Of a stretch of 64,000 bases of DNA, positions 58,450 to 64,000 are shown one piece after another. The stretch covers positions 24,190 through 88,189 of the forward strand of contig JAKJHY010000024.1 of the NCBI GenBank assembly GCA_021648845.1, given 5' to 3'. The stretch is from Mycobacterium sp. MBM. GTDB taxonomy: Bacteria; Actinomycetota; Actinomycetes; Mycobacteriales; Mycobacteriaceae. Every line of letters starts with the position of its first letter. The first letter of the stretch is position 1. The translations under genes and the position numbers were made by a program. Under the pieces are notes generated by a model that worked only from the letters and a program-made list of their open reading frames with translations, made no database searches and was not told the origin of the DNA.

Positions 58450-59648
58450 GCGAGGCGAACAAGAACTGGGCCGGGCATCGGGCACTGGTGATCGGCGGCT
58501 CGATCGGCGGGCTGACCACGGCGCTACTGCTGCGCAGGCTGGGTTTCGACGTCGACGTGTACGAACGCACCCCGACATCGCTGGACGGCCGGGGCGGCGG
58601 AATCGTGCTGCAGCCCGACACTCTGCGGTGGTTCGTCGAGTGCAGTGACCAGCATCCGGAGAACGTCAGCACATCAACCCATTTCGTGCAGTACCTGGGC
58701 CGGGACAACGAGGTTCTGCACCGTGACCCGGCGCCGTGGAGCTACACGTCCTGGGGCACCTTCTATCGTGCGCTGCTGTCCGACTTCGGTTCGGCGCACT
58801 ACCACCTGGGTGCGTACGCGGCCGGCTATGACCAAGATGCCGACGGTGTCGAGGTGCGGTTCACCTCGGGCCGGCGCGAGCGGGCCGATCTGGTGGTGTT
58901 TGCCGACGGCATCAGTTCGCCGAGCCGGCGCAGAATCTCACCCGAATCCACCCTGGAGTATTCGGGCTATGTCGGCTGGCGTGGCACCGTCCCCGAAAAC
59001 CAGGTCAGCGCAGCGACCTTCGAGCTGCTGCACGATGCGATCAGCTACAGCGTCGCACCGCACACCCACATCAACGTGTACCCGATCCCGTCCGGCGACG
59101 GTGGCCTCGATGTGGGGGAACGCCTGCTGAACTATGTCTGGTACCGCAACGTCGCCGAGGGTCATCAGCTCGATGAGCTGATGACCGACAAGCGGGGTTT
59201 CCTGGCGGGGGTCTCCCTGCACCCGGGGCAGGTACAGGACCGGTTCATCGACGAGATGCGATCGGCGGCGACGGAACTGCTGGCGCCGGCGGCGGCCGAG
59301 GTGGTGCTGCGCACCGAGCAGCCCTACCTACAAGCGGTCTACGATGTGCAGGCCCGACAGATGGTGACCGGGCGGGTCGCCCTCATCGGTGATGCGGCCA
59401 GTGCCGCGCGCCCGCATGCCGCAGCAGGCACCGCCAAGGCGGCGGCGAATGCCTGGTCACTGTACGACGCCCTCTCGGACAGCGCCGATATCGCCGAAGC
59501 ACTCGCCAAATGGGAGCCCGGGCAACTGGAACTGGCGCACAGCCTGATGCGCCGGGTCAAGGAGATGGGCACCCGCTCGCAAGTGGACTGCACCTGGGTG
59601 CCTGGCGACCCCGACAACCGGTTCGGCCTCTACGGCCCCGGCCACTGA
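58446..59648 (+). CDS. FAD-dependent aromatic monooxygenase (2,6-dihydroxypyridine-hydroxylase-like)
   Basis: A 400-residue flavoprotein. FAD motif IGGSIGGLTTALLLRRLGF (about 16-34), the DGRGGGIVLQPDTLRWF segment, and the second FAD motif GRVALIGDAASAARPHAAAGTAKAAANA. The GxLQP and GDAASAARPHAAAGTAKAA features are hallmarks of the dihydroxypyridine hydroxylase subgroup known from nicotine degradation. It should hydroxylate an aromatic or heteroaromatic ring using NADH and O2. It overlaps the decarboxylase gene by ATGA. Hydroxypyridine or phenol substrates are both possible. Confidence 0.88.
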   Translation: MSEANKNWAGHRALVIGGSIGGLTTALLLRRLGFDVDVYERTPTSLDGRGGGIVLQPDTLRWFVECSDQHPENVSTSTHFVQYLGRDNEVLHRDPAPWSYTSWGTFYRALLSDFGSAHYHLGAYAAGYDQDADGVEVRFTSGRRERADLVVFADGISSPSRRRISPESTLEYSGYVGWRGTVPENQVSAATFELLHDAISYSVAPHTHINVYPIPSGDGGLDVGERLLNYVWYRNVAEGHQLDELMTDKRGFLAGVSLHPGQVQDRFIDEMRSAATELLAPAAAEVVLRTEQPYLQAVYDVQARQMVTGRVALIGDAASAARPHAAAGTAKAAANAWSLYDALSDSADIAEALAKWEPGQLELAHSLMRRVKEMGTRSQVDCTWVPGDPDNRFGLYGPGH

Positions 59649-59666
59649 GACCCACAAGGAGAAGAC

Positions 59667-60101
59667 ATGACAAGCACGCACGATTTCCTCACCGATGCCC
59701 CACTGGCCGGCACCTTGGTCGGCACCGACTTCGAGGGCTGGAGCGCGGACCTGCGCGCCGAATTCGACACGTACTCCCATGACGGTCACGTCGGCTCCCG
59801 GTTGCTGAGCCACAACGAGCGGGTCCGGGTGTGGGAGATCCGGCTGGCACCCGGTGGGCGCTGGCACGCCCACCGTCATGTGCTGGACTACTTCTGGACG
59901 GCGGTCAACGCCGGCCGCAGCCGCCAGCACACCTCCGATGGCACCACCCGCGACGTGTCCTACGCCGCCGGTGAGACTCGGCATTTCAGCTTCGCGGCCG
60001 GTGAATACCTGCTGCACGATATCGAGAATGTCGGCGACACCGAACTGGTCTTCACCACGGTGGAACACCTCGACTCGGCGAACGCAGCGTTGGAGATCTG
60101 A
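59667..60101 (+). CDS. Cupin-like protein of the catabolic operon
   Basis: A 144-residue single-domain cupin. The first motif reads GGRWHAHRHVLDYFWTAVNAG (two to three His), and the second is TRHFSFAAGEYLLHDIENVGD. Some cupins with this pair bind a metal and act as dioxygenases or isomerases; the first-motif glutamate is missing, so activity is uncertain. AAGGAG stands before the ATG (18 bases after the monooxygenase). It is the last gene of the import/catabolic operon and probably acts on the same substrate. Confidence 0.78.
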   Translation: MTSTHDFLTDAPLAGTLVGTDFEGWSADLRAEFDTYSHDGHVGSRLLSHNERVRVWEIRLAPGGRWHAHRHVLDYFWTAVNAGRSRQHTSDGTTRDVSYAAGETRHFSFAAGEYLLHDIENVGDTELVFTTVEHLDSANAALEI

Positions 60102-60119
60102 CAACAGACCGGACACCGC

Positions 60120-61358
60120 TCAGGCGATGCGCGGGATCTGCGCGTTGATCGTGTTCAGCAGTGCCGGATAGCGTTTGGCCTCCGGGTGCCCGCTCGGCTT
60201 GCCGCTGCTGATGACCGCCACCGACAGTGCGCGCTGCGGGTCCGCCCACATGGCGATATCGGTCAACCCGGTGTGCCCGAATGCACCGGCTGCGTCACGC
60301 CCGAACGGCCCGAACCGCTTGGACCCGAGCATGTATCCGGTGCCCCAGCGCATCGGCGCCAGCCCGGTCGCCAGGTCCGGGCGCAGCCGTCGGGCTTCCT
60401 TGGTGGCGGCGCGCAACGTTTCCGGCGACAGCACCCGCACGCCGTCAAGTTCGCCTCCGCGGCAGAGAATCTCGGCGAACCGGGACAGCTCATGGGCGTT
60501 GGACACGGTGTTCGACGACGGGACGACGCCGGTCAGGAATTCACGTGTATTCGAGAACGGAATGATCTGTTGCGGGGTACCGCCCACCGCGGTCTTGAAC
60601 GCCTTGGCGATCGGGGCGGGCAGCGGCTTACCGGTGACGTGGCTCGGGGCGACCAGTGGGACATCCTCGGGCGCAACGCCGTAATTGGTCCAGCGGAATC
60701 CCAGCGGGTCAAGGATCTGCTCGGCGAGGATGTCGCGGATGCTGTGTCCCGTTGCCGCCGAGATGATCTCGCGCATCAGCGGACCCCACGTCACACCGTG
60801 GTAGATGTGCACCAGGCCGGGCCGATAGACCGGCTTCATCCGGCCCAGCATCTCGCGGGCGTACTCGCTGTCGTCCATCCGCTTGAGGTCCGGCCTCGGG
60901 CCGGTCGCGAACGGGATGCCCGCACTGTGAGTCACCACATGACGAATGGTGGTGCGGTCCTTGCCGTGGCTGGTGTAATTCGGCAGATAGTCACACACCC
61001 GGTCATCCAGCGAGAAGGCGCCGCGTTCGACCAGCATGTGGGTGACCGTGGTGGTGATCGCCTTGGCCGCGGAGTACACGCAGAACGGGGTGCTGGTGCG
61101 GACCGGGATTTTGTCGGCATCAACGGGATCGGCGGGTCCGTTGCCCCAGCCGTGGCCGATGGCGCGATCGAGGATCACCTTTCCGTTGCGGCGCAGGCAC
61201 ACCTGGATGGCCGGCTGCATGCCGGCGGCGTACCAGTGCCGCGCAGCATCCCAGATGCGCTCCACGGCAACGGAATCAACCTCGGAATGATCTTCCTCGG
61301 CGCGATCGGTGACGGCCTCCAGATCGGTGGGCACACGGATGCGGCGGTCGTCGGTCAC
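60120..61358 (-). CDS. Class C beta-lactamase-fold hydrolase (EstB/penicillin-binding-like)
   Basis: A 412-residue serine hydrolase. The active-site motifs are SAAK (SxxK; in VYSAAKAITT), YHG (YxN-like, in HIYHGVTW) and FGHTG (K/HTG). Esterases and D-aminopeptidases of this fold share them. No signal peptide is visible, so it is intracellular. It is coupled to the nitrobindin gene by a GTGA overlap and has AAAGGAAC before the GTG. Mycobacterial proteins like this include lipases and esterases; the substrate is unknown. Confidence 0.88.
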   Translation of the reverse strand: MTDDRRIRVPTDLEAVTDRAEEDHSEVDSVAVERIWDAARHWYAAGMQPAIQVCLRRNGKVILDRAIGHGWGNGPADPVDADKIPVRTSTPFCVYSAAKAITTTVTHMLVERGAFSLDDRVCDYLPNYTSHGKDRTTIRHVVTHSAGIPFATGPRPDLKRMDDSEYAREMLGRMKPVYRPGLVHIYHGVTWGPLMREIISAATGHSIRDILAEQILDPLGFRWTNYGVAPEDVPLVAPSHVTGKPLPAPIAKAFKTAVGGTPQQIIPFSNTREFLTGVVPSSNTVSNAHELSRFAEILCRGGELDGVRVLSPETLRAATKEARRLRPDLATGLAPMRWGTGYMLGSKRFGPFGRDAAGAFGHTGLTDIAMWADPQRALSVAVISSGKPSGHPEAKRYPALLNTINAQIPRIA

Positions 61359-61840
61359 GGTTGTTCCTTTCGCAGTTCGGCCGCGAGATGGTGCTGCAAC
61401 GGTTGCCCGACCGCCGCCATCCGCACCGTGTAGCTCAGGCGGTCACCGCTCACGGTGATGCTGCGGGTCAGGGCGGTGACCTCCTTGGCCGAGGCGGAGC
61501 GCCCGATGCTGGCGGTGAGTTGCATGGTCACGGTTGCATCGGCGCCGATGTCCAGGGTGCCCTCCAGTACCTCGACGATGCCGGTGGGATGGGCGAGAAG
61601 CCACTCCACCCGGCCCGGTCCGGGCACCCTGAGATACCCGGTCTCGGCGTGCAGCGGCCGGCCGTCATCGGCCGCGGCGGTGCGCTGGGAGTAGGTCAGG
61701 AACGGCTTGCCGAGGTGACCGAAGGTGAGCGTCTCCGAGTAGCCGAATGTCGCGATAGTGGGGTATTCGCCGGTGCCGGATCCGGTCCAGGTGCCCAGGA
61801 GCGGAGCGAGGACCGCGACCGCGGGGTGCAGGTCGACCAT
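61355..61840 (-). CDS. Nitrobindin / peroxynitrite isomerase-like heme protein
   Basis: A 161-residue beta-barrel protein with LAPLLGTWTGSGTGEYPTI near the N-terminus (GxWxGxG motif), the barrel strands FGYSETLTFGHLGKPFLTY and the C-terminal part TAKEVTALTRS-like (SAKEVTALTRSITV). The same features occur in Mtb Rv2717c nitrobindin, which binds heme and isomerises peroxynitrite to nitrate. The conserved distal/proximal histidine is probably in LQHHLAAEL near the end. It starts at 61840, divergent from the thioesterase by 37 bases, and precedes the beta-lactamase-like gene (GTGA overlap). Confidence 0.9.
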   Translation of the reverse strand: MVDLHPAVAVLAPLLGTWTGSGTGEYPTIATFGYSETLTFGHLGKPFLTYSQRTAAADDGRPLHAETGYLRVPGPGRVEWLLAHPTGIVEVLEGTLDIGADATVTMQLTASIGRSASAKEVTALTRSITVSGDRLSYTVRMAAVGQPLQHHLAAELRKEQP

Positions 61841-61877
61841 GCCCGCCAATGTACTTCCGTGATGTACTTGCGCCGTC

Positions 61878-62345
61878 ATGACATCTGAAATTGCCCTCGT
61901 TCCGGCCACCGAGCGACCGCATCCGGCCCGGCTGTCGAAGGCGCTGTACCCGGTCACGGGGCTCGCCCTCGCGCGCTATGGCGATATGGATGCCAACGGG
62001 CATGTGAACAATCTGGCCCTGGAGTCGATGCACGAGAACGCCCGAGCGGAGTTCAACGAACGCATCTTCCCCGGCATCTATGATCCCGCGGTCCGGACCA
62101 TTCGGCTGGTGACGGCCAACAATATGGTGCACTTCCTGGCGGAGGTCCACTGGCCCGCCCGGATCGAGACCGGCCTGGGCATCGGGCGCCTGGGCCGGAC
62201 ATCGTATGTGGTGTCCACCGCATTGTTCGTCGGGGAGACCTGCGTCGGCCTGTGCGACACGGTCCTGGTCATGCTCGGCGACGACGGGCCGCTACCGCTT
62301 CCCGAGGATGCGCGAGCGCGTCTGCGCGACTACCTGCTGGGCTGA
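61878..62345 (+). CDS. Acyl-CoA thioesterase (4HBT hotdog family)
   Basis: A 155-residue hotdog-fold protein. The motif YGDMDANGHVNNLALE is the catalytic/structural DMDxxGHVNN signature of the 4HBT/YbgC-type thioesterase family. It hydrolyses an acyl-CoA or acyl-ACP thioester. It starts at 61878 without a visible ribosome site, 37 bases from the divergent nitrobindin start. It converges on the aminotransferase, with a strong palindrome between their ends. The substrate chain is unknown. Confidence 0.86.
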   Translation: MTSEIALVPATERPHPARLSKALYPVTGLALARYGDMDANGHVNNLALESMHENARAEFNERIFPGIYDPAVRTIRLVTANNMVHFLAEVHWPARIETGLGIGRLGRTSYVVSTALFVGETCVGLCDTVLVMLGDDGPLPLPEDARARLRDYLLG

Positions 62346-62353
62346 CACAGGCG

Positions 62354-62411
62354 CGAAATACGCGTAATGGTCGTGAACACGGTGCGAGTCACGACCATAA
62401 CGCGCATTTCG
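62354..62411. terminator. Large inverted repeat between convergent genes, probable bidirectional terminator
   Basis: Two 23-base arms (62354-62376 and 62389-62411) are complementary at 21 of 23 positions with a 12-base loop. It fills the gap between the thioesterase stop (62345) and the aminotransferase stop (62417), so it can stop transcription from both sides. There is no U-run, as is usual in mycobacteria. It may also belong to a family of intergenic palindromes. Confidence 0.7.
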
Positions 62412-62416
62412 GTGAA

Positions 62417-63799
62417 CTAGAGGGCGGAGTCGGCGGCGTCCAATGCGGTGTCGAGGATCGCCAGGCCCTCGCGCACCTCGTCATCGGTGATGTTGCAGGC
62501 CGGGACCGCGTGAATGCGGTTGAAGTTCGCGAACGGCAGCAGGCCGCCGGCCTTGCAGGCCGCGATCACGGCGTTCATTGCGGGGCTCGAACCGCCGTAG
62601 GGCGCCAAAGGTTCCCGGGTCTGCTGATCGGCGACCAGCTCGACGGCCCAGAACACCCCTAGGCCGCGAACCTCGCCGACACAACGATGCTTGGCGGCCA
62701 GCGCGCGCAGACCGGGGCCGAGCACATCGGACCCGACACGCTTGGCGTTGGCCACCATGCCCTCGTCCTCCATCGCGTTGATGGTGGCCACGGCAGCAGC
62801 GCAGGCCAGCGGGTGCCCGGAGTAGGTCAGGCCGCCCGGGTAGGCGCGGTCGGCGAAGGTGGCGGCGATCTCCTCGCTGATCGCCACGCCGCCCAGTGGA
62901 ACGTAACCGGACGTGACGCCCTTGGCGAACGTGATGAGATCCGGTGTCACGCCGAAGTTCTGGATCGCGAACCATTCCCCGGTGCGGCCGAACCCGGCCA
63001 TCACCTCGTCGGCGATCATCACGATGCCGTACTTGTCGCAGATCTCCCGTACACCGGCCATGTACCCGGGCGGCGGCACCATGATGCCCGCGGTGCCGGG
63101 CACCGACTCGAGAATGATCGCGGCGAACGACGACGCGCCCTCATGCTGAATGAGGCGGTCGAGGTACTCCAACGCGCGCTCGGACTCCTGTTGCTCATTC
63201 TCGGCATGGAACGAACTGCGGTACAAGAACGGACCGTTGAAGTGAACGACACCGCCGCTGGCGTAGTCGTTCGGGTAGCGGCGCGGGTCGCCGGTCAGGT
63301 TGATCGCGGTATCGGTGCCGCCGTGGTAGGAGCGGTAGCGCGACAGCACCTTGTACCGGCCGGTGTGCAACCGGGCCATCCGCACGGCGTGCTCGACGGC
63401 ATCGGCGCCGCCATTGGTGAAGAAGATTTTGTTCAAGGTGCCCGGAGTGCGCTCGGCGATCAGGCGGGCCGCTTCCGAGCGCGCATCGTTGGCATGCTGC
63501 GGCGCTATCGTGCAGAGCTTGGCGGCCTGGGCTTGGATGGCGGCCACAACCTTCGGATGCTGGTGGCCGATATTGGTGAAGACCAGCTGGCCCGAGAAGT
63601 CGAGCAGCTTGTTGCCGTCGCCGTCCCAGACGTAGGAGCCGTCCGAGGCCACGATGGTCATCGGCTTGATCTGTGCCTGGGCCGACCAGGAGTGGAAGAC
63701 GTGCGCGCGGTCCAGTTCGTAGGTGCGGGCGGATTCGGCGCGGGCGGCGTCGACCGACAAGCCGTTGGGCAGGGTCTCGGTGCCATGGGTGGTCGTCAT
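62417..63799 (-). CDS. Class III aminotransferase (aspartate aminotransferase superfamily)
   Basis: A 460-residue PLP enzyme. Motifs: LDFSGQLVFTNIGHQHPKV, FFTNGGADAVEHAVRMAR (phosphate-binding), MIADEVMAGFGRTG (PLP Asp), and the Schiff-base lysine in LITFAKGVTSGYVPLG. The sequence resembles beta-alanine- and taurine-type aminotransferases. It lies downstream of the gene for methylmalonate-semialdehyde dehydrogenase, so it probably forms the semialdehyde from beta-alanine or 3-aminoisobutyrate. The start at 63799 gives a normal N-terminus. Confidence 0.93.
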   Translation of the reverse strand: MTTTHGTETLPNGLSVDAARAESARTYELDRAHVFHSWSAQAQIKPMTIVASDGSYVWDGDGNKLLDFSGQLVFTNIGHQHPKVVAAIQAQAAKLCTIAPQHANDARSEAARLIAERTPGTLNKIFFTNGGADAVEHAVRMARLHTGRYKVLSRYRSYHGGTDTAINLTGDPRRYPNDYASGGVVHFNGPFLYRSSFHAENEQQESERALEYLDRLIQHEGASSFAAIILESVPGTAGIMVPPPGYMAGVREICDKYGIVMIADEVMAGFGRTGEWFAIQNFGVTPDLITFAKGVTSGYVPLGGVAISEEIAATFADRAYPGGLTYSGHPLACAAAVATINAMEDEGMVANAKRVGSDVLGPGLRALAAKHRCVGEVRGLGVFWAVELVADQQTREPLAPYGGSSPAMNAVIAACKAGGLLPFANFNRIHAVPACNITDDEVREGLAILDTALDAADSAL

Positions 63800-63848
63800 G
63801 GGTCCATCTTTCACTGAAATTGTCGTCGGCAGGCAACGGGATTCCCGG

Positions 63849-63906
63849 CGAGCGTGCGTGAACTCCGGCGGGACACGCTGTGTCGGCCAGCAGACACGCA
63901 CGCTCG
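63849..63906. terminator. 12-bp perfect inverted repeat with nested hairpin, downstream of mmsA
   Basis: CGAGCGTGCGTG (63849-63860) and CACGCACGCTCG (63895-63906) are perfect complements with a 34-base loop that itself contains GACAC-GCT-GTGTC. The element starts about 12 bases past the mmsA stop and ends 50 bases before the aminotransferase start. It could attenuate or terminate mmsA transcription or form part of a leader for the aminotransferase. Confidence 0.55.
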
Positions 63907-63917
63907 CGGGAAGTGAG

Positions 63918-64000
63918 TTAGGAGTTTTCGGGGAAGCCGAGGTTGATGCCGCCGTGGGAGGGGTCTAGCCAGCGGGTGGTGATGGCTTTTTGGCGGGTGA
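63918..64000 (-). CDS. mmsA: C-terminal end of a CoA-acylating methylmalonate-semialdehyde dehydrogenase (partial)
   Basis: The last 26 residues are in the window, ending WLDPSHGGINLGFPENS after TRQKAITTR. This tail agrees with the end of mycobacterial MmsA as I remember it. MmsA oxidises methylmalonate or malonate semialdehyde to propionyl- or acetyl-CoA in valine and beta-alanine breakdown. The aminotransferase downstream on the same strand would supply the semialdehyde, supporting the call. The identification rests on a short tail plus context. Confidence 0.6.
   Translation of the reverse strand, partial: TRQKAITTRWLDPSHGGINLGFPENS

Noticed and set aside
1..64000. tRNA, rRNA, CRISPR, insertion sequence, phage or conjugative genes
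   Set aside because: No cloverleaf-like intergenic sequence, no regularly spaced repeats, and no transposase, integrase or phage structural protein was seen. The gaps are too short for most of them.

Overview
The window is high-GC DNA packed with genes on both strands and reads as a chromosomal segment of a mycobacterium, most likely an environmental, fast-growing Mycolicibacterium. The lineage call rests on an MmpS4/5-like and MmpL4/5-like pair followed by DUF732- and DUF5078-type secreted proteins, an iron box of the IdeR type, an atypical methylenetetrahydrofolate reductase of the Rv2172c kind, a nitrobindin like Rv2717c, a mycofactocin-associated type of SDR, paired acyl-CoA dehydrogenases and many small mycobacterial conserved proteins. 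These assignments come from reading the translations and from memory of the families; no search was run. I see no tRNA, rRNA, CRISPR array, insertion sequence or prophage. No gap between genes exceeds 300 bases; the largest (about 9159-9443, 6167-6416 and 21938-22175) hold small palindromes or nothing I can name.

Layout. 1-8.7 kb: two tandem NmrA-like reductases, a nitroreductase, a large LuxR/AAA regulator, a STAS protein, an AraC regulator, SRPBCC and unknown proteins, then a marR-MFS efflux operon. 9.4-14.1 kb: a tight six-gene moxR operon (MoxR ATPase, DUF58, three membrane/VWA-like proteins, a proline-tailed TPR-like protein). 14.1-27.4 kb: SDRs, a SAP/Rho_N-like protein, an EEP hydrolase, two very small proteins, a zinc alcohol dehydrogenase, a Tat-exported glycosidase, a VOC protein, a DUF3516-type helicase, a MarR regulator, and a divergent TrkA/cation-proton antiporter pair. 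27.4-32.9 kb: tetR, mmpS, mmpL and three exported or membrane proteins, with a palindrome lying inside the apparent mmpS promoter. 32.9-38.0 kb: a flavin monooxygenase divergent from butanediol dehydrogenase, acetoin-reductase-type SDR and GAF-regulator genes, with paired 16-bp boxes between the divergent genes. 38.0-47.5 kb: an extradiol dioxygenase, an iron-box-preceded ferredoxin-NADP reductase, a hydrolase, MTHFR, HrpA helicase and an NDH-like flavoprotein. 47.5-52.3 kb: FMN reductase, CoA transferase, two acyl-CoA dehydrogenases, SRPBCC. 52.3-60.1 kb: a PucR-type regulator divergent from a seven-gene uptake and catabolism operon (ABC importer, ACMSD-like decarboxylase, dihydroxypyridine-hydroxylase-like flavoprotein, cupin). 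60.1-64 kb: beta-lactamase-fold hydrolase and nitrobindin, a thioesterase, a class III aminotransferase and the tail of methylmalonate-semialdehyde dehydrogenase.

The strongest candidates for undescribed biology are: (1) the 52.3-60.1 kb catabolic island, whose gene set suggests import, hydroxylation and decarboxylation of an unknown aromatic or N-heterocyclic carboxylate; (2) an in-frame 33-bp triplication that repeats the start codon of an acyl-CoA dehydrogenase gene; (3) the mmpS-mmpL leader, where two tiny ORFs bridge the genes by stop-start overlaps; and (4) two copies of a 16-bp box between the flavin monooxygenase and the butanediol/acetoin genes. A window-wide theme is that neighbouring genes overlap: almost every co-directional operon uses ATGA/GTGA junctions, and eight convergent gene pairs overlap at their 3' ends by 4-38 bp.
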